From Treponema sp. (GTDB taxonomy: Bacteria > Spirochaetota > Spirochaetia > Treponematales > Breznakiellaceae): a DNA stretch of 12,316 nucleotides. A model generated the notes under the pieces. That model worked only from the letters and a program-made list of their open reading frames with translations. It made no database searches and had not been told where the DNA came from. Positions 1 through 5,938 of the stretch are shown here, piece by piece. Both the position numbers and the translations under genes were made by a program. The first letter of the stretch is position 1. Every line of letters begins with the position of its first letter. Location: positions 1-12,316 of the forward strand of contig JAIWNU010000155.1 in assembly GCA_020216655.1 (NCBI GenBank), read 5' to 3'.

Positions 1-237
1 CCGAACCCTATGGTGTTCCCCGCAGTGGCCGCCATACTGATCGGAGGGGCGAGCATTAACAAGGCAACGATCATCAATGTGATTGTGGGAACCTTCCTTT
101 TCCAAGGGCTTCTCACCATGACGCCTTCGGTCATCAATTCGATTCTACAGACCGACATGTCGGAGGTTATCCGTATGATCGTATCCAACGGCATGATACT
201 CTATGCCCTTACCCGCAAAACAAAGGTGTCCAAATGA
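1..237 (+). CDS. ABC transporter inner-membrane permease, RbsC-like (BPD_transp_2), 3' end only
   Basis: This is the C-terminal end of a permease whose start lies before the window; the frame is open from base 1. About 78 residues are visible, with two hydrophobic stretches and a short basic cytoplasmic tail (RKTKVSK). The segment AVAAILIGGASI followed by a hydrophobic helix matches the conserved C-terminal region of ribose/simple-sugar and nucleoside permeases. The same region recurs in the next gene (AVAALLVGGASV), so the two are paralogues and probably form a heterodimeric pore. Its stop overlaps the next gene's start by 4 bp (ATGA at 234-237), which indicates translational coupling. The ATPase and binding-protein genes expected of such a system are not in the window and may lie upstream. 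Substrate cannot be told from this fragment; a nucleoside or a simple sugar is the usual choice for paired permeases of this class. Confidence 0.85.
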   Translation, partial: PNPMVFPAVAAILIGGASINKATIINVIVGTFLFQGLLTMTPSVINSILQTDMSEVIRMIVSNGMILYALTRKTKVSK

Positions 238-1376
238 GCGCTCAAAAGAATATAAGCAAGTTCCTTTCCGAATACGCGGTGGTCATCATTTTTGTAGTCC
301 TGACGTTGGCATCCATTGTGCCTTCGGGACTGTCGGTGACCTATATTATCCAGGAAGTGATTACCCGGCTTGGCAGGAACTCCTTCCTGGTCATTGCCCT
401 TCTTTTGCCGATTTATGCCGGTATGGGGCTTAACTTTGCCATGACCTTGGGTGCCATGGCGGGCCAAATCGGCCTCGTGTTCGCCGTTGACTGGGGGGTA
501 GCGGGCTGGCAGGGCCTTGTGTTTGCCCTCCTTGTGGGCCTTCCGATTGCGGTGCTCCTCGGCTGGGTTACCGGGTCGGTCATGAACCGGGCGAAGGGCC
601 GGGAAATGGTGACGGGCTACATCCTTGCATTTTTTATTAACGGGATTTACCAGTTCTTTGTACTTTACCTGATGGGGTCTCTCATTCCTATGCGGAACCC
701 CGCCATCGTCCTTTCCCGGGGGTACGGGATCCGGAATACGCTGAACCTGGAGTCGGTAAGGCAGTCTTTGGACACCATCGTCATGCTCCGCATAGGTCCC
801 TTTGCAATACCCCTCGTGACCTTTATCGTTATATTTCTCCTCTGTCTCTTTATAATCTGGTTCAGGAAAACGAAGCTGGGGCAGGATATGCGGGCCGTAG
901 GCCAGGATATGGCTGTGGCCGGTGCGGCTGGTATTGATGTAGAAAAAACGCGAATTATTGCCATTATTATTTCTACGGTGCTGGCATGCGGAGGGCAGAT
1001 TATTTTCCTCCAGAACATGGGAAATCTGGCGACCTACAATGCCCATGACCAGACGGGCTTTTTTGCTGTGGCGGCCCTCCTGGTGGGAGGCGCTTCGGTA
1101 ACCCATGCGAATATCCCGAATGTATTTATTGGGGTCATTTTGCTCCATGCCATGTTTATTGTATCTCCTCTGGCGGGTCAAAAGCTCTTTGGTTCCGCTA
1201 TGATCGGCGAATATTTTAGGCAGTTTATCGGTTATGGAGTCATTGCCCTGTCTCTGGTTCTCTATGCCTGGAAATCCCGGCGCGCAATTGAAGAGCAGCG
1301 GTCCAGCCTCCGGCAGTCTGCGGCCCCAGGTGCTACCGCATCTGCCGCAGCGGAAAACAAGGGGGGCCGGAAATGA
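234..1376 (+). CDS. ABC transporter inner-membrane permease, RbsC-like (BPD_transp_2), second subunit
   Basis: A 380-residue polytopic membrane protein with about nine hydrophobic segments between residues 13 and 350. The cytoplasmic loop around residues 220-240 (GQDMRAVGQDMAVAGAAGI) has the shape of the EAA-like ATPase-contact loop of this family. The C-terminal AVAALLVGGASV segment is shared with the preceding permease. The protein should form half of the transmembrane channel of a simple-sugar or nucleoside importer. The start is supported by an AAAGGTG Shine-Dalgarno at 222-228, 5 nt before the ATG, and by the ATGA overlap with the upstream gene. The last 25 or so residues form an Ala/Ser/Gly-rich, hydrophilic tail that looks disordered and is not typical of the family. 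The gene overlaps the next one by 4 bp, so all three are probably one operon. Family assignment is firm; the substrate is not determined. Confidence 0.9.
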   Translation: MSAQKNISKFLSEYAVVIIFVVLTLASIVPSGLSVTYIIQEVITRLGRNSFLVIALLLPIYAGMGLNFAMTLGAMAGQIGLVFAVDWGVAGWQGLVFALLVGLPIAVLLGWVTGSVMNRAKGREMVTGYILAFFINGIYQFFVLYLMGSLIPMRNPAIVLSRGYGIRNTLNLESVRQSLDTIVMLRIGPFAIPLVTFIVIFLLCLFIIWFRKTKLGQDMRAVGQDMAVAGAAGIDVEKTRIIAIIISTVLACGGQIIFLQNMGNLATYNAHDQTGFFAVAALLVGGASVTHANIPNVFIGVILLHAMFIVSPLAGQKLFGSAMIGEYFRQFIGYGVIALSLVLYAWKSRRAIEEQRSSLRQSAAPGATASAAAENKGGRK

Positions 1377-1861
1377 AGAAAACGCTTATCCGCTCCGCCC
1401 TCGTTTTACTCTATGTGCTGCTTCTCGTCCTTATGCTGGTAACCGGTAAACGGCATACGATTTTAATAGATAATAAGGATGCCGCCGATGGGGCCTACGA
1501 GGCCATTAACGGCATGTCGGTCCAAATAGATAACCTTGAATCCGCCGAATACTATCCCGGCGACCGCGATAAGGCTTTGGTAAAGGGCCAGCGGCACCGC
1601 ATCAAAATTGAGCTCTTTGATGATGAAAAGGTTATAGAGCGGGAATTCCGTGTTCCCTTTGGTCAGGATATGGTGTTGCTTTCGGTGCCAAAATTGGTAG
1701 CGGGAATAGAACCCTTTATTGAACCCTTTACGGTAAAACTTGAGCAGGCTAGCCAGGAATCTGGAGGTGTTCAGGAGCAGGAACACCAGCAGTTCGGCAC
1801 CGATGCGGAGGGCCTGCCCCTCGAATCGGGCAGTCCATCGGCATCTCCAAGCCAGCAGTGA
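1373..1861 (+). CDS. Small membrane-anchored protein of unknown function, last gene of the ABC transporter operon
   Basis: A 162-residue protein with a basic N-terminus (MKKTLIR) and a single hydrophobic helix at about residues 8-24. It is either a signal anchor or an uncleaved signal peptide, so the rest should face the periplasm. Residues 30-125 alternate charged and beta-type hydrophobic stretches and look like a small beta-rich domain. The last 35 residues are Gln/Glu/Ser/Pro-rich and probably disordered. The start follows an AAGGGGGG Shine-Dalgarno (1359-1366) by 6 nt, and the ATGA overlap with the permease implies stoichiometric coupling. The operon ends here at a terminator. I do not recognise a characterised family with certainty; it may correspond to DUF6672, which I recall beside treponemal permeases but cannot confirm. 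Position suggests an accessory subunit of the importer, which is inference only. Confidence 0.8.
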   Translation: MKKTLIRSALVLLYVLLLVLMLVTGKRHTILIDNKDAADGAYEAINGMSVQIDNLESAEYYPGDRDKALVKGQRHRIKIELFDDEKVIEREFRVPFGQDMVLLSVPKLVAGIEPFIEPFTVKLEQASQESGGVQEQEHQQFGTDAEGLPLESGSPSASPSQQ

Positions 1862-1869
1862 CCGAAAAC

Positions 1870-1906
1870 CAGCAGCCTAGCTACGCCGGGCTGCTGTTTC
1901 TTTTTT
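1870..1906 (+). terminator. Rho-independent terminator of the ABC transporter operon
   Basis: An 8-bp perfect stem, CAGCAGCC at 1870-1877 with GGCTGCTG at 1889-1896, encloses an 11-nt loop and is followed by TTTCTTTTTT. It begins 8 nt after the stop codon of the small membrane protein, and it leaves only 28 nt before the next gene. Confidence 0.8.
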
Positions 1907-1916
1907 GTTAGAAATC

Positions 1917-1925
1917 TGTTAGTAT
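1917..1925 (+). promoter_or_regulatory. Candidate extended -10 promoter of the phosphate cotransporter gene
   Basis: TGT directly followed by TAGTAT (1920-1925) has the TGn-TATAAT layout of an extended -10 element. The -35 position at 17 bp (TTTCTT, in the terminator T-tract) matches poorly, which an extended -10 can tolerate. Only 9 nt separate the hexamer from the ATG at 1935, so the transcript would have a leader of about 0-3 nt. There is no Shine-Dalgarno sequence. Confidence 0.4.
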
Positions 1926-1934
1926 CCAGTTATC

Positions 1935-3599
1935 ATGGTTTATATCGATGTATTACTCCGGGTGCTGGGAAGTCTTGGTCTTTTCCTTTTTGGCATGAAG
2001 ATCATGAGCGAAGGCATCCAGAAAACCGCCGGTGACCGGCTGCAGCGGATTTTAAATTTTATGACCGGCAACCGTTTTGCCGCGGTACTGACGGGTTTTG
2101 CTATTACCGCAATTATCCAGTCTTCGTCGGCCACTACGGTCATGGTGGTCTCCTTTGTCAATGCGGGGCTGCTCTCCCTCTTCCAGGCCATAGGCGTCAT
2201 TATGGGTGCTAATATCGGTACCACGGTTACCGCCTGGATTGTTTCCCTTATCGGCTTTAAGATGAATGTGAGTGCTCTGGCCCTGCCTGCCATCGGTATC
2301 GGCTTTGTGCTTTACATGGCTATAAAATGGGGATTCAAAGACCAGGGAGAGGCCATACTCGGATTTGGTATCCTCTTTTTAGGACTCGATTTTTTGACCA
2401 AGTCCCTCCCAAAAATTGACCACGAGTCGATTGCGTTTATCGCGTCGGTATCGAATCTCGGCTTTGTGTCCGAAATGATTGGGGCCGCCGTTGGGCTTGG
2501 GGTTACCCTCATAGTCCACTCTTCCAGTGCTTCAACGGCCATATTCATTACTATGGCCTTTAACGGCATGATCAATTTCCCCATGGCTGCGGCCATGATT
2601 CTGGGTGCCAATATCGGCACCACCATCGACGCCCTCTTAGCTTCTATTGGTACCAAGGCGGTGGCAAAACGGGCCGCCTTAGTGCATGTCCTTTTTAATG
2701 TTATCGGTTCTATCGTGGCCTTAGCTGTCTTTGAACCCTTCCTTAAACTGGTAGATTGGGTAACACCGGGAGACCCCGCAGGGGCAGCAATAACGACCCA
2801 TCTGGCCATGCTCCATACTCTTTTTAATTCCATCAATACTATTTTGTTCCTGCCCTTTATGAAACCCTTTGAGAAGCTGGTAACAATGCTTGTAAAAGAG
2901 GATCCAAGCGAAGTGCAGGCTGTCTACCGGCTGCCCTATACCGCCGCATCCATTCAGGAAACACCGGAACTCCAGATTCCCCGGGCTGAAAAAGAGATTC
3001 AGGATCTTGCATGCCTTGTCCAGGGGATGTTTGAACAGTTCCAAGAAGCTCTCAAGGCAAAACACTCAGGCAAAGTAGATGAGGTGGTGGAGCAACTTAA
3101 AGAAAAAGAAGACTATGCGGACCAGATGCGGGAGCAGATTAGTCGATTCTTGATAGAATGTACCCGCGCCCAGCTGAGCCCCCGTTCAGAACAGCGGGTT
3201 ACCCAGCTGCTGCGTATTGTGGCCGATCTGGAAGATATGACCGACGACTGTTTTAGTCTGAGTCTGACACTGCAGCGGAGTCATCATAAAAAAATGGAGT
3301 TTGATCGGAAAGAGCTGGATGCCCTAGAGCCCTATATCCTCTTGGTCAGGGACTTTTTATCCTTTGTGAAGGAACATCTTGGTAAAAACCTTTCCGAAGA
3401 AGACCTGGAACATGCTAAGGCTCTGGAAGATAAAATTGACCAGTTCCGCAGCAAGCTGAAAAAGCTCGCCAGAAAGAATATAGAAAGCGGCGCCGATGTA
3501 CGGACGGAACTTCTCTTTATCGACCTGGTACGGCGTATCGAAAAACTGGGCGATTATTCGTACAGCATTACCGAGTCATTAAGCCACATGCCATCTTAG
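1935..3599 (+). CDS. Na+/phosphate cotransporter with C-terminal PhoU-like domain (NptA/YjbB type)
   Basis: A 554-residue protein of the Na/Pi-cotransporter (type II, SLC34-like) family, acting in the inner membrane to move inorganic phosphate with sodium. The membrane part (residues 1-315) contains the expected inverted repeat. Repeat 1 has QSSSATT at 62-68 and GANIGTT at 91-97; repeat 2 has HSSSAST at 195-201 and GANIGTT at 224-230. The canonical Gln of the second QSSS motif is His here. Residues 345-550 are charged and helical and match a PhoU-like regulatory domain, usual for bacterial members of this length. The N-terminus (GLFLFGMKIMSEGIQKTAGD) fits family starts, so the ATG at 1935 is credible although no Shine-Dalgarno precedes it. 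The stop overlaps the stop of the opposite-strand hydrolase gene by 4 bp, and no terminator is visible. Directionality (uptake or export) cannot be read from sequence. Confidence 0.93.
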   Translation: MVYIDVLLRVLGSLGLFLFGMKIMSEGIQKTAGDRLQRILNFMTGNRFAAVLTGFAITAIIQSSSATTVMVVSFVNAGLLSLFQAIGVIMGANIGTTVTAWIVSLIGFKMNVSALALPAIGIGFVLYMAIKWGFKDQGEAILGFGILFLGLDFLTKSLPKIDHESIAFIASVSNLGFVSEMIGAAVGLGVTLIVHSSSASTAIFITMAFNGMINFPMAAAMILGANIGTTIDALLASIGTKAVAKRAALVHVLFNVIGSIVALAVFEPFLKLVDWVTPGDPAGAAITTHLAMLHTLFNSINTILFLPFMKPFEKLVTMLVKEDPSEVQAVYRLPYTAASIQETPELQIPRAEKEIQDLACLVQGMFEQFQEALKAKHSGKVDEVVEQLKEKEDYADQMREQISRFLIECTRAQLSPRSEQRVTQLLRIVADLEDMTDDCFSLSLTLQRSHHKKMEFDRKELDALEPYILLVRDFLSFVKEHLGKNLSEEDLEHAKALEDKIDQFRSKLKKLARKNIESGADVRTELLFIDLVRRIEKLGDYSYSITESLSHMPS

Positions 3600-4252
3600 A
3601 TGTGCCGGGGCCGCTCCCGTTCTATCCGGGTTTCGCTGCCATGGCCGCTGTAAACCCTGGTTGAGCCTGGCAGCCCATAGAGCCGTCTCAGGCTGGCCTG
3701 GAGGGCTATCTCGTCTCCGCCGGGCAGGTCTGTCCTGCCCACGCCGCCTGAAAAGAGGGTGTCACCGGTAAAGATAATCCCCCTGTGTTCATCAAAATAT
3801 GCCGCCGAACCGGGGGTATGTCCGGGGAGGTGAAGGACGGTGAAGGGGCCGATGCGATCTCCTTCTTCCACGATCCTGGAGGCTTCGGGAAACTGCCGTG
3901 GAAAGCGTTCTAAGAATGCAAGTCCTCCGACTCCAGCCAGATCCCGCCGGTGCCGGATAAGGGCGTTCTTTCCTATATAATCCTTATCCATGCGATGAAT
4001 GATAATTTCCACGGGTATTTGCTTTTGTTCGTAATGGTTTCGTATGTCCGGAATTGCAAGAATATGATCAAAATGTCCGTGGGTACAGAGAATATACCGG
4101 GGAACTATCTTGAGGGCTTCCATTCGTGCTATAATCGCCTGAGCATCATATCCTGGATCGATGATGATGCCGATTCGTTCTTCAGTTTCAATGATATAGC
4201 AATTGGTGGCGATGGGGCCGACCGTAAGAGAATGAACCTTGTACTGCTGCAT
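3596..4252 (-). CDS. Metallo-beta-lactamase-fold hydrolase, glyoxalase II-like
   Basis: A 218-residue cytoplasmic protein with the full binuclear metal-binding set of the glyoxalase-II branch of the MBL superfamily. It has THGHFDH with H58, H60, D62 and H63, PGHTPGS with H145, GDTLF with D164, and SGHG with H204. It begins with the typical VGPIATNCYI strand, which fixes the N-terminus. Members hydrolyse thioesters such as S-lactoylglutathione or related conjugates, but many have unknown substrates. The C-terminus stops a few residues after the GRER-like motif (RIERERPRHI), slightly shorter than usual. There is no Shine-Dalgarno; a -10-like TACTAT lies 6 nt before the ATG, suggesting a leaderless mRNA. 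The gene sits alone on the minus strand. Its stop overlaps the phosphate carrier's stop, and its start is 14 bp from the divergent membrane-protein start. Confidence 0.92.
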   Translation of the reverse strand: MQQYKVHSLTVGPIATNCYIIETEERIGIIIDPGYDAQAIIARMEALKIVPRYILCTHGHFDHILAIPDIRNHYEQKQIPVEIIIHRMDKDYIGKNALIRHRRDLAGVGGLAFLERFPRQFPEASRIVEEGDRIGPFTVLHLPGHTPGSAAYFDEHRGIIFTGDTLFSGGVGRTDLPGGDEIALQASLRRLYGLPGSTRVYSGHGSETRIERERPRHI

Positions 4253-4257
4253 GGAGG
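4253..4257 (+). promoter_or_regulatory. Shine-Dalgarno site that places the membrane protein start at CTG 4267
   Basis: GGAGG is followed by 9 nt and then CTG at 4267 in the open frame of the membrane protein. There is no ATG, GTG or TTG in that frame between the upstream stop (TAA at 4225-4227) and TTG at 4390. The same bases form a tiny ORF, ATG GAG GAA TAG at 4251-4262, in another frame. Confidence 0.55.
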
Positions 4258-4258
4258 A

Positions 4259-4287
4259 ATAGTACCCTGAGACTGCAGGATTTTCTA
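4259..4287 (-). promoter_or_regulatory. Candidate promoter of the MBL-fold hydrolase (leaderless)
   Basis: On the minus strand, TAGAAA (plus coordinates 4282-4287) and TACTAT (4259-4264) are separated by exactly 17 bp, each matching 4 of 6 consensus bases. Only 6 nt (TCCTCC, anti-Shine-Dalgarno-like rather than Shine-Dalgarno-like) separate the -10 from the ATG. Transcription would start at or next to the start codon. The element lies inside the translation start region of the divergent gene. Confidence 0.45.
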
Positions 4288-5235
4288 GTCATTTTAGGAA
4301 CTGCGCTGTTCTGGTATCTTGCTGTCCCTGCGATTGGAGCCTTTCATATCCGCAGTTTTTGGCGGCACTTAAGGTCCCGCTTCATAGCTTTGCAGCAACT
4401 TCCTTTGCTGAACTACCAGCTATCCCGCTTAAAAAATGAAAACCCAACCCAATATCGTTTTATTGGTTCTATAGAATCTGTTAGTGATGATGGCTTGCTC
4501 TGGGTAAGAAGCGAAAATCTTACGGTCGCGGTTTCTATGACCCGGGCCTGCATCTTTTTAGCTCCCCCTGAAGGGAGCGAAGACGGCAGCCTCCAGCGGC
4601 TCTCCTGGAAACATTTCCCTTTGGTATTGGAGGGTACAAAGGTTTTCATCGGCGGATCTTACTGTAATAAAGACGGCAGGAATGTCTTTTGCAGTACCAA
4701 GGAACAGCCCCTGGTTGTCATCCTCTTTGAAGGCGATGAACAGCATCTGGTGTACCGGGTCATTGCCGCAGCCCGGCAGCCCAATGAGTACTGGAATGGC
4801 CTCACACCCTACAGCCTTGTACTGGGAGTGGTTTCTGAACTTTTAATCGCCGCGTTTTACAGCGGCCGACCCGCCCTGCGTATGACCGTTTTGGCTGCGC
4901 TTACCGGGGTTTTTATCCCCCTTATGCCGCTTTTGCCGCCGGGGGTCCTGCTTACTTCCTTTTACCGGCGCTGGTGGCGTCGGGGGAGACTGTATCGCGT
5001 TTATAGGGATCTCTTAGAGTATATCTTAAGCGGTGAGTCTTCTGTCATAGCCGGCTATCAAGATTTGCCCATATTTGCTTGGGAAATAAAAAAAGCCGGC
5101 TTAGACGAGAATCACATAAAAATTTACAAACGCCGCAGCCGAATGCTGGAAATTTATGCCATTTCAGCTGCGGGCTTTGGTATATTGTGTAATATTTTTG
5201 TTGTGCTCTTTGTCCTTCAGTGGTTATTCCTCTGA
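4267..5235 (+). CDS. Uncharacterised multi-spanning membrane protein, probable CTG start
   Basis: I do not recognise this family. From CTG at 4267 it has 322 residues. A hydrophobic helix lies at about 6-26, followed by a basic stretch (HIRSFWRHLRSRF). Residues 60-175 are beta-rich and probably soluble. Two helices follow at about 181-200 and 205-231, then a very basic loop (RRWWRRGRLYR), and a C-terminal helix at about 292-320. The usual start codons would place the beginning at TTG 4390 (281 residues), but that would discard the first helix, which reads as continuous good coding sequence and follows a GGAGG Shine-Dalgarno. The membrane-beta domain-membrane layout recalls GIDE-like membrane proteins only loosely. 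The last 12 bp overlap the 3' end of the convergent RNA-binding gene in the same codon register. No promoter of its own was found; it may be read through from the phosphate carrier gene. Confidence 0.75.
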   Translation: MRLQDFLVILGTALFWYLAVPAIGAFHIRSFWRHLRSRFIALQQLPLLNYQLSRLKNENPTQYRFIGSIESVSDDGLLWVRSENLTVAVSMTRACIFLAPPEGSEDGSLQRLSWKHFPLVLEGTKVFIGGSYCNKDGRNVFCSTKEQPLVVILFEGDEQHLVYRVIAAARQPNEYWNGLTPYSLVLGVVSELLIAAFYSGRPALRMTVLAALTGVFIPLMPLLPPGVLLTSFYRRWWRRGRLYRVYRDLLEYILSGESSVIAGYQDLPIFAWEIKKAGLDENHIKIYKRRSRMLEIYAISAAGFGILCNIFVVLFVLQWLFL

Positions 5236-5883
5236 TTCGTCATTAGATTCATCATAGCTTTCATCGGAATACGACAACGTGTCGTCTTCGGTTTCCTGCG
5301 GGACTTCGGCCTCTTCGACAGTGTCCAGCGGAGCGTTTTCATCATTTTTGCTCCGGGCATGATTGACCGTCAGGGTCCTCCCGCGGAAGACTTTTCCGTT
5401 CAAGGCTTCTATGATGGTATCGGCGCACTCCTTGCGTACTTGAACAAAGGAATAATTGTCCAAAATGCGGATAAGGCCGATATCTTCTTTTTTCACATCC
5501 GTTTCAGATAATATGAGGGACAGAATTTCCCGGGGGAAGACCCGGCGATTTCGTCCGATACTGATAAAAATCCGCGCCGATTCTTCTTCTAATATATTCT
5601 GTTTTTTTTGTTCCCCCTCCGCAGGGCTTCCATTTTTATAATTCCTATGGGTATCAGAAAGGGGTTTGCGGTTCCTGCTATAGCCGCGGTTTCCTTTGCC
5701 GGTACGTTCCGTGGCTTGCTGAATCAGGTACGCCGCCACCCAGGACCGCATAAAAAAGGGTACCTGTTTCCGAAACAACGACCGATACTGGGCCAGAATC
5801 TCAGGATTTCCCTCCTGCTTAACGGTGTCCAACACGGTAGCAAGAAATGCCTTAACATCTTCTTCGTTGATAAAAGGAGGCAT
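5224..5883 (-). CDS. Free-standing DbpA-domain RNA-binding protein
   Basis: A 219-residue, probably cytoplasmic protein without helicase motifs. Residues 1-58 form a helical region of unknown role. Residues 60-98 are a basic, Gly/Asn/Lys/Arg-rich linker. Residues 103-177 match the DbpA RNA-binding domain (RRM-like), with ARIFISIGRNRRVFPREI, then NYSFVQV and an LNGKVFRGRTLTV ending. Residues 180-219 are an acidic Ser/Asp/Glu tail with a DES-triplet repeat. In the DEAD-box helicase DbpA this domain binds hairpin 92 of 23S rRNA, so an rRNA or RNA role is likely here, but the target is unknown. An AGGGAG Shine-Dalgarno lies 11 nt before the ATG. It follows the UPF0158-GNAT gene by 55 bp on the same strand with no terminator between, so the two are probably cotranscribed. 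Its end overlaps the convergent membrane protein by 12 bp. Confidence 0.85.
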   Translation of the reverse strand: MPPFINEEDVKAFLATVLDTVKQEGNPEILAQYRSLFRKQVPFFMRSWVAAYLIQQATERTGKGNRGYSRNRKPLSDTHRNYKNGSPAEGEQKKQNILEEESARIFISIGRNRRVFPREILSLILSETDVKKEDIGLIRILDNYSFVQVRKECADTIIEALNGKVFRGRTLTVNHARSKNDENAPLDTVEEAEVPQETEDDTLSYSDESYDESNDESEE

Positions 5884-5938
5884 ACGTTATTTCTCTCCCT
5901 GTTTTATTTTGTTTTGTAGTGTGGCATATTGTCCTGTT

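Noticed and set aside
201..1181. A 326-codon open frame on the minus strand opposite the second permease
   Set aside because: The translation is His/Arg/Pro-rich with no hydrophobic core or recognisable motif, and the plus-strand permease is unmistakable. It is a by-product of the codon usage of the membrane protein gene.
2312..2836. A 174-codon minus-strand open frame opposite the phosphate carrier
   Set aside because: It mirrors the repeated membrane helices of the carrier in antisense; composition is unlike a real protein and no start signals are present.
4390..4392. TTG as the start of the uncharacterised membrane protein
   Set aside because: It would cut off a continuous membrane helix encoded upstream and has only a weak AAGG 15 nt away, while CTG 4267 has GGAGG at 9 nt. 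It remains the fallback if CTG is not used.
5884..5938. Possible independent promoter or terminator between the GNAT and DbpA-domain genes
   Set aside because: TTGAGT at the end of the GNAT gene has no acceptable -10 at 16-18 bp, and no hairpin is present. The spacer is best read as an operon-internal gap.
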